This document shows, piece after piece, positions 40,329 to 49,761 of a DNA stretch of 64,000 nucleotides. The position numbers and the translations under genes are program-made. The stretch covers positions 620,001 to 684,000 of the forward strand of contig NZ_JABRWH010000001.1 in assembly GCF_013248975.1 (NCBI RefSeq), given 5' to 3'. The notes beneath the pieces are model-generated. The model was not told the DNA's origin. It saw only the letters and a list, made by a program, of their open reading frames with translations, and made no database searches. The stretch is from Neobacillus endophyticus. GTDB lineage: Bacteria > Bacillota > Bacilli > Bacillales > Cytobacillaceae. Within the stretch, counting starts at the first letter, position 1. Each line of letters opens with the position of its first letter.

Positions 40329-43195
40329 ACACTTATTTCCTGATCTTCAATTTGCTGTTTCATACGCTGACGATCGCGTTCGAGAATAGGCTTTAAGTAC
40401 TTTCCAGTGTACGACTCGGGAACTTCAGCAACCTTTTCCGGTGTGCCGGTAGCAATTATGGTCCCGCCTTTATCGCCCCCTTCAGGTCCTAAATCAACAA
40501 TATAATCAACAGCCTTAATAACATCCAGATTGTGTTCGATTACCAAAACAGTATCGCCATTTTCAACCAGGCGCTGCAGAACAACGAGCAACCGAGAAAT
40601 ATCGTCCACATGAAGCCCAGTTGTCGGTTCATCCAAAATGTAGAACGACTTTCCAGTAGAGCGGCGGTGCAGTTCAGATGCCAGTTTTACACGCTGGGCT
40701 TCTCCGCCTGATAAGGTCGTTGCAGGCTGACCAAGCTTAATGTAACCGAGGCCTACATCATAAATGGTCTGAAGCTTGCGGCTTATTTTTGGAATATTTT
40801 CGAAAAATTTTACAGCATCTTCAACCGTCATATCAAGAACATCGGAAATATTTTTCCCTTTATATTTTACTTCAAGCGTTTCACGGTTATAACGCTTCCC
40901 ATGGCATACTTCACACGGCACATACACATCTGGTAAAAAGTGCATTTCAATTTTTATGATACCGTCCCCACGGCAGGCTTCACAGCGTCCGCCTTTCACA
41001 TTGAAACTGAAACGGCCTTTTTTGTAGCCGCGAACCTTTGCTTCATTTGTGGCAGAGAATACATCACGAATATCATCAAAAACACCCGTATATGTTGCCG
41101 GGTTGGAACGCGGTGTCCGGCCGATTGGGGACTGGTCAATATCAATGACTTTTTCTAAATAATCAATTCCCTTGATGCTTTTGAATTCTCCTGGCTTTGT
41201 TTTAGCATTGTTCAATTTTTGAGCTAGAGATTTATGAAGAATCTCATTAATGAGGGTACTTTTTCCTGAACCTGAAACACCTGTCACGGCAATAAATACC
41301 CCTAATGGGAACTTCACATTGACATTTTTTAAATTGTTCTCTGATGCGCCTTTAATTTCGACATAACGGCCGTCTGATTTTCGGCGGTCAAGCGGCAGCG
41401 GTATGAATTTCTTTCCTGATAAGTATTGGCCTGTTAATGAATTGGGATCTGCCATAACCTCCTCAGGGGTACCAGCGGAAATCACATCTCCTCCGTGCAC
41501 GCCTGCACCCGGACCAATGTCAATTAAGTAGTCGGCTGCGAGCATGGTATCTTCGTCATGTTCGACAACGATCAGCGTATTTCCGATATCGCGCATGTTT
41601 TGCAGGGTGCCGATTAATCGGTCATTGTCCCGCTGATGCAGTCCAATGGAAGGTTCATCCAAAATATAGAGAACTCCTGTCAGACGCGACCCAATTTGTG
41701 TGGCCAAACGAATCCTTTGGGCTTCTCCTCCAGAAAGGGTTCCTGCTGTCCTGCTTAATGATAAATAATCAAGGCCGACATTTACTAGGAATCCGAGACG
41801 TTCATTTATTTCCCGCAAAATCAGTCTTGCAATCTGCCTTTCTTTTTCAGAAAGCTCAAGTCCAGCAAAAAAACTAAGTGCTTCTTCTATCGAAAGATTT
41901 GTCACTTGGCTTACATGCCTTCCATTTATGAGTACTGCCAGACTTTCTTTTTTCAGCCTGTGGCCTTTACATGCAGGGCAATGCTTTTGACCCATATATT
42001 TTTCCATTTGCTCACGAATGAAGTCAGAACTTGTTTCTTTGTAGCGGCGCTCAACATTGCGGATAACGCCCTCAAATTCAATATACCCTTCCCGGAGCTG
42101 GCCAAAATCATTTTCATAGCGGAAATAGATTTTATCCGTGCCCGAGCCGTAGAGAATTTTTTCAAGCTGATTCTCTGGAATATCTTTGACAGGTATATTC
42201 ATGTCTGTCCCATAATGTTTGCAAACTGCCTCTAAAAGCTGAGGATAGTACTGAGAGCTTGTAGGTTCCCAAGGGGCAATCGCATGCTGTTTCAAAGTTA
42301 ACTCTTTATTCGGAATCACGAGATCCACGTCTACTTCCAGCTTGGAACCAAGGCCGTCACAGTCCGGACAGGCGCCGAATGGACTATTAAAGGAAAACAT
42401 CCGGGGTTCCAATTCTCCTATGGAAAAACCGCAGATCGGACAGGCGTGGTTTTCGCTAAACATCAGCTCTTCCTCGCCAATGACATCGACGATAACCTTT
42501 CCTTCTCCAAGGCCCAACGCAGTTTCAAGAGAATCAGCTACACGTGCAGAAACTCCTTCTTTGACAACAATCCGGTCGACTACTACTTCAATCGAGTGCT
42601 TTTTATTTTTTTCAAGTTCAATATCGTCGCTGAGGTCCATCATCTCGCCATCGACACGTACGCGGACAAAACCTTGCTTTTTAATATCTTCGAATACTTT
42701 TACATGGGTGCCTTTACGGCCCGAAACAACAGGAGCAAGGATTTGCATTTTCGTTCGCTCGGGGTATTCCATAATTCGGTCCACCATCTGTTCAATCGTT
42801 TGCGATGAGATTTCGATGCCATGATTTGGACAGGTTGGGTGCCCGATTCTAGCATATAATAAACGTAAATAATCATAGATTTCCGTTACCGTTCCGACAG
42901 TTGAACGAGGGTTACGGCTTGTTGTTTTTTGGTCGATCGAAATAGCTGGGGACAAACCCTCAATCGCATCGACATCTGGTTTATCCATTTGCCCAAGAAA
43001 TTGCCGGGCATATGCTGATAAGGATTCGACATAGCGGCGCTGCCCTTCTGCGTAAATTGTATCAAACGCGAGCGAGGACTTTCCTGAACCGGAAAGCCCC
43101 GTCAACACCACCAGCTTATCTCTTGGGATGGTAACATCAATATTTTTTAAATTGTTGGCTCTTGCACCTTTTACAATCAATTTTTCCATTGCCAT
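40319..43195 (-). CDS. uvrA: Excinuclease ABC subunit A
   Basis: This 958-residue DNA damage sensor of nucleotide excision repair forms UvrA2-UvrB. It has two ABC ATPase modules: Walker [14 protein letters not shown] near residue 32 and [10 protein letters not shown] near 640, each with an LSGGEAQR signature. Zinc fingers appear as [19 protein letters not shown] and [19 protein letters not shown] with CEVC. The [13 protein letters not shown] block is typical. Its start is nine bases after uvrB, so both form one message, probably under LexA control from 45.3 kb. Length is normal. Confidence 0.98.
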   Translation of the reverse strand: MAMEKLIVKGARANNLKNIDVTIPRDKLVVLTGLSGSGKSSLAFDTIYAEGQRRYVESLSAYARQFLGQMDKPDVDAIEGLSPAISIDQKTTSRNPRSTVGTVTEIYDYLRLLYARIGHPTCPNHGIEISSQTIEQMVDRIMEYPERTKMQILAPVVSGRKGTHVKVFEDIKKQGFVRVRVDGEMMDLSDDIELEKNKKHSIEVVVDRIVVKEGVSARVADSLETALGLGEGKVIVDVIGEEELMFSENHACPICGFSIGELEPRMFSFNSPFGACPDCDGLGSKLEVDVDLVIPNKELTLKQHAIAPWEPTSSQYYPQLLEAVCKHYGTDMNIPVKDIPENQLEKILYGSGTDKIYFRYENDFGQLREGYIEFEGVIRNVERRYKETSSDFIREQMEKYMGQKHCPACKGHRLKKESLAVLINGRHVSQVTNLSIEEALSFFAGLELSEKERQIARLILREINERLGFLVNVGLDYLSLSRTAGTLSGGEAQRIRLATQIGSRLTGVLYILDEPSIGLHQRDNDRLIGTLQNMRDIGNTLIVVEHDEDTMLAADYLIDIGPGAGVHGGDVISAGTPEEVMADPNSLTGQYLSGKKFIPLPLDRRKSDGRYVEIKGASENNLKNVNVKFPLGVFIAVTGVSGSGKSTLINEILHKSLAQKLNNAKTKPGEFKSIKGIDYLEKVIDIDQSPIGRTPRSNPATYTGVFDDIRDVFSATNEAKVRGYKKGRFSFNVKGGRCEACRGDGIIKIEMHFLPDVYVPCEVCHGKRYNRETLEVKYKGKNISDVLDMTVEDAVKFFENIPKISRKLQTIYDVGLGYIKLGQPATTLSGGEAQRVKLASELHRRSTGKSFYILDEPTTGLHVDDISRLLVVLQRLVENGDTVLVIEHNLDVIKAVDYIVDLGPEGGDKGGTIIATGTPEKVAEVPESYTGKYLKPILERDRQRMKQQIEDQEISVKS

Positions 43196-43203
43196 CGTTA
43201 AAA

Positions 43204-45183
43204 TTATCCTTCCGCTTTCAATTCAAATAGTAGATCGCGAAGCTCGGCAGCGCGTTCGAAATCAAGCGCTTTGGCCGCGTCCTTCATTTCTTTCTCCATA
43301 TCGGCGATTAAGCGATCTCTTTCCTTTTTTGACATTTTGCCAAATGATGCTGCTGGTTTGTACTCTTCCTGCTCTTCCGCAGCATGGGTAGCACGAATGA
43401 CATCACGAATGTCCTTCTGAATTGTTTTCGGCGTAACTCCGTGCTTAAGGTTGTACTCCTCCTGCATTGCCCGGCGCCGTTTTGTTTCGCTGATTGCTTT
43501 CTCCATCGAATCCGTGATTCGGTCAGCATACATAATGACTTGCCCGTTTGCATTCCGAGCCGCCCGTCCGATCGTCTGAATCAGCGAACGCTCTGAACGA
43601 AGGAAACCTTCTTTATCTGCATCCAATATCGTCACAAGCGAGACCTCCGGAATGTCCAGCCCTTCCCTTAAGAGGTTAATCCCGATGAGAACATCATATT
43701 TTCCCAGACGCAGCTCACGAATAATTTCAATCCTCTCCAGCGTTTTAATCTCTGAATGAAGATATTGGACTTTTATCCCAATTTCTTTCAAATAATCTGT
43801 TAAATCCTCGGACATTTTTTTCGTCAAAGTGGTTACTAGTACGCGTTCATTTTTCTTTACGCGATCTTGAATTTCACCAATTAGGTCATCAATCTGCCCC
43901 TCAATTGGCCGCACATCAATAATTGGATCAAGTAAGCCTGTAGGTCGGATAATTTGCTCCACCATTTTTGGTGTATGTTCGATTTCAAAAGGCCCTGGTG
44001 TGGCCGATACATAAATAATGTTATGAATATGTTTTTCAAACTCATCGAACGTGAGCGGCCGGTTATCGAGCGCGGAAGGCAGGCGGAAGCCGTGTTCTAC
44101 AAGGACTTCCTTCCTCGCCTTGTCACCGTTAAACATTCCTCTGATTTGCGGCAAAGTCACATGCGACTCATCGATTACCAAAAGGAAATCCTCTGGAAAA
44201 TAATCCAGCAGTGTATAAGGTGTTGAACCGGCTGGTCTCAAGGTTAAATGGCGAGAGTAGTTTTCAATGCCGGAGCAAAAGCCCATTTCACGCATCATTT
44301 CCAAATCATAACGTGTCCGCTGTTCAATCCGCTGTGCTTCGAGCAGTTTATTATTTTCTTTCAAAACAGCCAGGCGTTCTTCCAATTCTTTTTCAATGTT
44401 TTCAATCGCCAAGCGCATTTTCTCTTCTCTTGTGACGAAGTGGGATGCCGGAAAAATGGCCACATGCTCGCGCTCGCCGATAATTTCCCCTGTGAGTGCA
44501 TCTACTTCACGGATACGGTCAATTTCATCACCAAAAAGTTCGACTCGGATACAATGTTCATCACGGGAAACTGGGAAAATCTCGACAACATCGCCGCGGA
44601 CTCTGAATGTCCCCCGTTTAAAATCGATATCATTGCGTTCATATTGGATATCGACGAGGCGATGGAGCAATTGATTTCGCTCGATTTCCATGCCAGTTCG
44701 GAGTGAGACCACCATCTCGCGGTATTCTTCCGGCGAACCGAGGCCGTAGATACAGGAAACGCTGGCAATGATTATGACGTCATTTCGTTCGAATAATGAA
44801 GAAGTGGCTGAGTGACGCAGCTTATCAATTTCATCGTTAATGCTGGCATCTTTTTCAATAAATGTATCTGTCTGCGGAACATATGCTTCCGGTTGATAAT
44901 AGTCATAATAACTGACAAAATATTCAACCGCATTGTTCGGAAAAAATTCTTTGAATTCGCTGTAAAGCTGGCCTGCCAATGTCTTATTGTGGGCAATCAC
45001 AAGCGTCGGTTTATTTACTTCTTTTATGACATTGGAAATCGTAAAGGTCTTTCCTGTTCCTGTCGCTCCCAGCAATGTCTGGTGACGCTTATTATTTTTA
45101 ACACCTTCCACTAATTGCCGGATTGCTTCCGGCTGATCCCCCTGCGGTGAATACTTAGAAACTAATTCGAATTGATCCTTCAC
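43204..45183 (-). CDS. uvrB: Excinuclease ABC subunit B
   Basis: This 659-residue DNA helicase-like protein is handed damage by UvrA and recruits UvrC. Walker A GATGTGKT lies at 39-46. The beta-hairpin that wedges between strands is [12 protein letters not shown]. Motifs DESHVTLPQ and ETKRRRAMQ follow, and the C-terminal UVR domain ([20 protein letters not shown] region) contacts UvrC. The start is a GTG at 45183 with GGGAGG upstream. A LexA-type box lies at 45322-45335. It is the first gene of uvrBA. Confidence 0.98.
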   Translation of the reverse strand: MKDQFELVSKYSPQGDQPEAIRQLVEGVKNNKRHQTLLGATGTGKTFTISNVIKEVNKPTLVIAHNKTLAGQLYSEFKEFFPNNAVEYFVSYYDYYQPEAYVPQTDTFIEKDASINDEIDKLRHSATSSLFERNDVIIIASVSCIYGLGSPEEYREMVVSLRTGMEIERNQLLHRLVDIQYERNDIDFKRGTFRVRGDVVEIFPVSRDEHCIRVELFGDEIDRIREVDALTGEIIGEREHVAIFPASHFVTREEKMRLAIENIEKELEERLAVLKENNKLLEAQRIEQRTRYDLEMMREMGFCSGIENYSRHLTLRPAGSTPYTLLDYFPEDFLLVIDESHVTLPQIRGMFNGDKARKEVLVEHGFRLPSALDNRPLTFDEFEKHIHNIIYVSATPGPFEIEHTPKMVEQIIRPTGLLDPIIDVRPIEGQIDDLIGEIQDRVKKNERVLVTTLTKKMSEDLTDYLKEIGIKVQYLHSEIKTLERIEIIRELRLGKYDVLIGINLLREGLDIPEVSLVTILDADKEGFLRSERSLIQTIGRAARNANGQVIMYADRITDSMEKAISETKRRRAMQEEYNLKHGVTPKTIQKDIRDVIRATHAAEEQEEYKPAASFGKMSKKERDRLIADMEKEMKDAAKALDFERAAELRDLLFELKAEG

Positions 45184-45321
45184 AAAAAAGCTGCCTCCCG
45201 TTTAAATATTACTTTTCAGCGTAAAAACCATGTTTATGGACCGGGATGGTGCTGAAAAGTTTTCCGTAAGAATTCATATTTACATTCTACCACATTACCC
45301 CAAAAACAAACCAATAATATG

Positions 45322-45335
45322 CGAACTAATATTCG
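45322..45335 (-). promoter_or_regulatory. LexA (SOS) box upstream of uvrB
   Basis: CGAACTAATATTCG matches the Bacillus consensus CGAAC-N4-GTTCG except at about two positions. It lies about 140 bases before uvrB, just upstream of a plausible TAGAAT -10 region near 45288-45293. Confidence 0.6.
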
Positions 45336-45386
45336 TTTTTTATCTTTTGTTTATTACTTAGACGGTTACTCAAAACCGAATATAAA

Positions 45387-45484
45387 GAAACCTCGCCGAC
45401 TGGCTAACCCGGCAGGGCGAAGACAGAGGTGTAGTTGTCATTATGCCTGAAAGAAAAGTTAAACTTTCCTATCAGCTAAAAAAG
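45387..45484. repeat. Copy A of a roughly 95-bp intergenic element
   Basis: Shares with copy B (54939-55031) the segments CTCGCCGACTGGC, TTATGCCTGA, AGAAAAGTTA, ACTTTC and CTAAAAAAGC in the same order and spacing. It runs directly into the terminator of csbA. Short hairpins are possible (GAAAGTTTAACTTTTC on the minus strand). No open frame explains the conservation. Confidence 0.75.
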
Positions 45485-45507
45485 CCTGTCAATTTTGACA
45501 GACTTAG
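45482..45507 (-). terminator. Terminator of csbA, overlapping its stop
   Basis: Minus-strand stem AGTCTGTCAA / TTGACAGGCT with one wobble pair, followed by TTTTTTAG. The csbA TAA lies at its start, and the T-run is shared with the end of the 95-bp element. Confidence 0.75.
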
Positions 45508-45740
45508 TCATTCGCTTTTTTCAAAGCCCGCGGCATCATTTTTGCCGCCAGCCAGAAACCTGCTGTTAATGAAAATGCATCAATCACAACAAGTAAAAAT
45601 GTATTGGTGTAACCTTTGTAGGCAGATGCAGCAATAAGTGCAACTGTCAATACAAGACCGATGACCCGATTGTATGTGACCCGAGAAAAAAGCAGAACCA
45701 TGAGTCCAGGCAGTATAAGTGCCGACAAGTATTCAATCAC
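45504..45740 (-). CDS. csbA: CsbA family small membrane protein
   Basis: This 78-residue protein has two or three hydrophobic helices (YLSALILPGLMVLLFSRV, then VIGLVLTVALIAASAYKG and LLVVIDAFSLTAGFWLA) and a basic tail. Length and pattern fit CsbA. In B. subtilis csbA is under the stress sigma factor B and lies upstream of uvrB, as here. The only promoter I can see, at 45785-45813, looks like sigma-A. The start GTG 45740 has a GGGGTGAT site rather far upstream. The function is unknown. Confidence 0.88.
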   Translation of the reverse strand: MIEYLSALILPGLMVLLFSRVTYNRVIGLVLTVALIAASAYKGYTNTFLLVVIDAFSLTAGFWLAAKMMPRALKKAND

Positions 45741-45784
45741 CGCAGTCAGCTAGATCACCCCATTTTTATAATTACTGTAAATTT

Positions 45785-45813
45785 ATTCTAAAAATTCACA
45801 AATAAAATTGCAA
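45785..45813 (-). promoter_or_regulatory. Sigma-A-like promoter of csbA
   Basis: Minus strand: TTGCAA (45813-45808), 17-base spacer, TAGAAT (45790-45785). I see no GTTT/GGGTAT-type sigma-B pair in this gap. Confidence 0.6.
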
Positions 45814-45864
45814 TAAAAAAGTAACAGCATTTATATTTCTTTTGGTTAAATGCACCTTGCACCA

Positions 45865-45905
45865 AAAAATAGGTAGAAAACCAAAATGGTTTTCTACCTA
45901 TTTTT
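45865..45905 (-). terminator. Terminator of the alpha-glucoside operon, overlapping the pgmB stop
   Basis: A perfect 19-bp stem (AAAAATAGGTAGAAAACCA and complement) with a 3-base loop. The pgmB TAG (45898-45900) is inside the first arm. The A/T ends provide T-runs in both directions. Confidence 0.9.
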
Positions 45906-46572
45906 GCGAAATAAAAGCTTTATATATTTCCTCAAATTGCATTTCTTTAGTAGTACGATATAGCAAGTCTGCTTGTGCCAGTCTTTCCGCTTTTCCGATG
46001 CCAACGGCAAACATGCCTGCTGCCTTGATCGCAGCGACCCCGGCTTCGGCATCTTCAATCCCAATACAGGCATTTGGTTCAATTCCTAATTGGTCAGCCG
46101 CCCGCAAAAATATCTCAGGGTCGGGTTTTCCATTTCGAATGGCTGCAGCGTCTACAATCGTGTCAAACTCACTCGTTAAATTCAGATGATTCATGACGGT
46201 AAAAGCATTTTTACTGACAGAAGCTAAGCCAATTTTTATTCCCCTTTGCTTTACCTCTGCGAGAAAATCACCAATTCCCGGCAAAAGATCCTTAGGGGTA
46301 ATTTCTTCAATTAAGCGGCAGTAATGATTATTCTTTCTCTCTGCAAGCAAAACCTTTTCGCGCTCGGTAAAATCATTCTGCTTTCCACCCAATACCAATA
46401 TTTTTTCCAGTGATTCCATTCGAGAAACTCCCTTTAGTTCCTCATTGAAATCTCTTGTAAATGGAATCCCAAGTTCTTCGCTTACGGCTTTCCATGCAAG
46501 ATAATGAAACTCCGCCGTATCTGTAATTACTCCGTCCAAATCAAAAATAATAGCTTTCAGTTGTTGAACCAT
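45898..46572 (-). CDS. pgmB: Beta-phosphoglucomutase
   Basis: This 224-residue HAD-family enzyme turns beta-glucose-1-phosphate, the product of inverting GH65 phosphorylases, into glucose-6-phosphate. Motif I is FDLDGVITDTAEFHYLAWK (nucleophile Asp and acid/base Asp), motif II lies in GLASVSKNA and motifs III/IV are NGKPDPEIFL and GIEDAEAGV. ATG 46572 is chosen because GGAGGATAGAGGA precedes it. It follows the phosphorylase gene and is the last of the sugar operon, which supports the assignment. Confidence 0.95.
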   Translation of the reverse strand: MVQQLKAIIFDLDGVITDTAEFHYLAWKAVSEELGIPFTRDFNEELKGVSRMESLEKILVLGGKQNDFTEREKVLLAERKNNHYCRLIEEITPKDLLPGIGDFLAEVKQRGIKIGLASVSKNAFTVMNHLNLTSEFDTIVDAAAIRNGKPDPEIFLRAADQLGIEPNACIGIEDAEAGVAAIKAAGMFAVGIGKAERLAQADLLYRTTKEMQFEEIYKAFISQK

Positions 46573-46616
46573 TCCTCTATCCTCCAAACTGTCCTTTATC
46601 ATTGGCTGCCTGTTGA

Positions 46617-48893
46617 TCAAATCTTAATCGGAGCAGCTTTTTCAAGCAGATATGACTGATCGAAAAGTTTAATGGTTAAAGCATCGCCCTCTAATAGCGC
46701 AATAACCGTTTGATCAACTGTTTTTTCAAGCTGGATCCTGCGCCCTTGATATTGGATGGAGAAACGGTACCCTTCCCACTTCGCCGGCAGTATTGGCGAA
46801 AAAGAAATAGCTTCTTCTTTCATTCTCAGTCCGGCAAATCCAAATACAATAGCCAGCCATGTCCCTCCCATGTTTGCCATATGGAGGCCGTCCTTTGTGT
46901 TACCGTGGGTATTATCCAAATCCAATCTTGCAGTCTCATTAAAATAATGATAGCCCTTAGCGTGATCCCCTAATTTTGAAGCCATAATACTAAAGATGCA
47001 GGTTGATAAAGACGAATCGTGGGTCGTTATTTTTTCATAATAATCATAAGAATTGCGAATCGTTTCAATGGTCTGCTCATCCTCTAACAAAAAGTGAGCT
47101 AACACTGTATCCGCCTGTTTGCAAACCTGATAACGATATAATGTTAAAGGATGATAGTGCAATAACAGCGGAAATTCTTCCTTCGGCGTGTTCGCCAGAT
47201 CCCAGACAGCCTTATGTAAAAATGTATCGTCCTGAGGATTAATTTTCCGTTCCTCATCATATGGCAAATACATTTGTACAGCAGCTTTTTGCCAGCTCGA
47301 AATCTCTTCGGAATGAAGTCCAATTTTATCAGAAACAATGGCAAAAGCCTCTTGATCCGCTTCTTTTAGCAATTGATAAAATTTAACAGCCCAATGCAAA
47401 TTGTGCTTTGCCATCACATTTGTATAGTAGTTATTGTTAACGATACACGTATATTCATCAGGACCTGTGACCGCATCTATTTTAAAGGCTTCTCCGTCAT
47501 AATGGCCTGTATCCAGCCACAGTCTTGCTGTTTCAAACAGCACTTCTGCCCCGTATTCCTTGATAAACTGCAAATCACCGCTGACAAGATAATATTGAAT
47601 AAAGCTATAGGCTATATCTGCGCTAATATGGTATTGCGCAGAACCAGACGGATAATAGGAAGAACATTCTGTTCCTGATATGGTCCGCCATGGATATAAT
47701 GCGCCTTTCTTGTGACCCATTTCTTTGGCATGATCCCGAGCATAATCCAGAATCGAATAACGATACAATAGAAGTCGTTTGGCCATTTCCGGCTGAGTCA
47801 TTAAAAAGACTGGGAAGATATAGATTTCCGTATCCCAAAAATAGTGGCCTTCGTAACCTTCACCAGATAACCCCTTGGCCGAGATATTGGAAAAGCGGTC
47901 CCTTCCTGCGGATTGAAGCAGATGATATAAATTGAAACGGATCCCTTCTTGGATGGCCGGGTCGCCAGTAATCACAACATCTGATCTCTTCCAAAAATCT
48001 TGCAAAAAGAAGATTTGTTCCTGCAGAAAGTGCTGAAAACTTTTATCAGCGAGCTGTCTTTGCTGCTCGATAGCTGAGACACGTAAGTCTTTACCATGTC
48101 TCCATGTATCTACAAAAATACTTTTTTTCTCAAATGCCGCTTTTCCGGTGAAATCAAATGTAAATTCGCTTGTAATTCCCGTTGTTTCCGTAACATCGCG
48201 CCGTGAATTGAAAACATCCAAGCAGTATGTGGCTGCACATGCTGTCTTAAGCTTTGTATTGGTTGTTTCACACTCGACAAAAGAAATGCCCTCTGTTTGC
48301 TCCACGTTGGTAACATGGAGTAGCTTGGCATGCCCAGAAGCAACCCGCGGATCGTTTGCATCAACGAAATTGGAAACATCTCCATTAATCGTGGAAACGA
48401 TTCGCACTCGGCCAAGATCATCTGATGATTCCAGTTCCACCCTTTGGATAAAGGCCTCTTGATTCTGGAATGAAACAAGCCGTTTAAAGCAAAGCTTGAC
48501 TTTTTTTCCAGATGGTGAACACCAATCAATGATTCTTTCCGTAAATCCTTGATCAAGATGAAGCTTTCTTTCAAATGACAGAATTTCTCCTTCCGCAAGA
48601 CTAAACCGTTCTTCTCCAAAGTAAATTTCAATTGTTTGGGCATCGATGATATTTAACAGCTTTTGCTGTGTATCCGGAAATGCGACATGCTTTTCACCAT
48701 ATGGGATCGGAACAGAATCATGAAAAGCATTTATATACGTACCGCGAATGGTCTTTTGACTGGCTGGGAGACCTTCTTCAAAGTTTCCACGCACGCCCAA
48801 ATAGCCATTACCTGTGAAAAATAAACTCTCATCCACTAAAATTTGTGAACTGTCCAGATTACTAGAACTAATTTTCCATGACATGCTGTACAC
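46617..48893 (-). CDS. Glycoside hydrolase family 65 disaccharide phosphorylase (maltose/kojibiose type)
   Basis: This 758-residue inverting phosphorylase splits an alpha-glucosyl disaccharide with phosphate into glucose and beta-glucose-1-phosphate. An N-terminal beta-sandwich (1-270, GNGYLGVRGNFEEGLP) is followed by an (alpha/alpha)6 barrel. The general acid is the Glu of VTGPDEYTCIVNNNYYTN, and the phosphate site includes TKDGLHMANMGGTW near residue 690. The specificity loop reads ALYPWRTISGTECSSYYPSG. This does not look like the lactobacillar maltose phosphorylase loop as I recall it, so maltose, kojibiose, nigerose or trehalose remain possible. The next gene (pgmB) uses its product. Confidence 0.88.
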   Translation of the reverse strand: MYSMSWKISSSNLDSSQILVDESLFFTGNGYLGVRGNFEEGLPASQKTIRGTYINAFHDSVPIPYGEKHVAFPDTQQKLLNIIDAQTIEIYFGEERFSLAEGEILSFERKLHLDQGFTERIIDWCSPSGKKVKLCFKRLVSFQNQEAFIQRVELESSDDLGRVRIVSTINGDVSNFVDANDPRVASGHAKLLHVTNVEQTEGISFVECETTNTKLKTACAATYCLDVFNSRRDVTETTGITSEFTFDFTGKAAFEKKSIFVDTWRHGKDLRVSAIEQQRQLADKSFQHFLQEQIFFLQDFWKRSDVVITGDPAIQEGIRFNLYHLLQSAGRDRFSNISAKGLSGEGYEGHYFWDTEIYIFPVFLMTQPEMAKRLLLYRYSILDYARDHAKEMGHKKGALYPWRTISGTECSSYYPSGSAQYHISADIAYSFIQYYLVSGDLQFIKEYGAEVLFETARLWLDTGHYDGEAFKIDAVTGPDEYTCIVNNNYYTNVMAKHNLHWAVKFYQLLKEADQEAFAIVSDKIGLHSEEISSWQKAAVQMYLPYDEERKINPQDDTFLHKAVWDLANTPKEEFPLLLHYHPLTLYRYQVCKQADTVLAHFLLEDEQTIETIRNSYDYYEKITTHDSSLSTCIFSIMASKLGDHAKGYHYFNETARLDLDNTHGNTKDGLHMANMGGTWLAIVFGFAGLRMKEEAISFSPILPAKWEGYRFSIQYQGRRIQLEKTVDQTVIALLEGDALTIKLFDQSYLLEKAAPIKI

Positions 48894-48913
48894 CCCTATT
48901 TGTTTTCGTAAAA

Positions 48914-49747
48914 TTACTCTTTAACCCCGCCGCTTGTGAGGCCGGAAACGATTTGCCGCTGGAAGAATAGGACGATGATCAGTGTTGGGATCGTGACGAT
49001 CACGGTTGCGGCTGATACCTGCCCCCAAAGAATTTCAAATTGTGTTCTTAGGAAGGAGATGGCAACAGGCACTGTATGATATTCCGCATCTGGATTCAGG
49101 GTAATTGTTAACAGGAATTCATTCCAAGCAGCGATAAATGTAATAATGGCGGTTGTAAAGACACCGGGTGCCGCCAACGGGAAGATGATTTTATATAAGG
49201 TTTGAAATGTTGTCGCTCCGTCCATTTTTGCCGATTCTTCTAATGCCCCTGGTATTTGATTAAAATGCGTGACCAAGATCCAAACCGCCATTGGCAATGT
49301 AATGGTTGAATAAGGAAGGACGACTGCATAAGAATTAAGCAGCTTCAAGTGTTCAAATAAATTGTAAACCGGTCCAATAATAATCATTTGTGGAAACATC
49401 GACACAGCCAGAATCAATCCAAGCAGAATATTTTTCCCTCTGAATTGGAACCTGGAAATCGCATAGGCTGAAAAGGTTGCGACGATGATGATATAGACAG
49501 TCGTTGTTGATGCGACTATTAAACTATTTTTAATCGAATTTAAAATATTTTTTTCAAAAAGAACGGTAATGTAGTTTTGAATGGTTGGATGTTTCGGGAT
49601 AGCCCGGAATGCTCCTGTTCCAAATATTTCACCCGAGGTTTTAAAGGAGGTGATGAATACCCAGAAAAACGGGAACACCATCGCAAACAAATAGAAGACC
49701 ACAATGATCCCAAAGGTAATCCAAAGCTTTCTTTTCGATGCCTGCAT
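48914..49747 (-). CDS. ABC sugar importer permease, MalG type
   Basis: The protein has 277 residues from ATG 49747 (AAGGAGG nine bases upstream; GTG 49750 is an alternative). There are six predicted helices. The EAA loop that contacts the ATPase is EESAKMDGATTFQTLYKIIFPLAAPG, in the family as EESAKMDGA...FPLAAPG, near residue 180-205. It pairs with the MalF-type permease just upstream and the lipoprotein at 51.1-52.4 kb to import an alpha-glucoside. No ATPase gene is in the operon; a shared MsmX-type ATPase elsewhere is the usual arrangement in bacilli. Confidence 0.92.
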   Translation of the reverse strand: MQASKRKLWITFGIIVVFYLFAMVFPFFWVFITSFKTSGEIFGTGAFRAIPKHPTIQNYITVLFEKNILNSIKNSLIVASTTTVYIIIVATFSAYAISRFQFRGKNILLGLILAVSMFPQMIIIGPVYNLFEHLKLLNSYAVVLPYSTITLPMAVWILVTHFNQIPGALEESAKMDGATTFQTLYKIIFPLAAPGVFTTAIITFIAAWNEFLLTITLNPDAEYHTVPVAISFLRTQFEILWGQVSAATVIVTIPTLIIVLFFQRQIVSGLTSGGVKE

Positions 49748-49761
49748 CACAAGGTCCCTCC

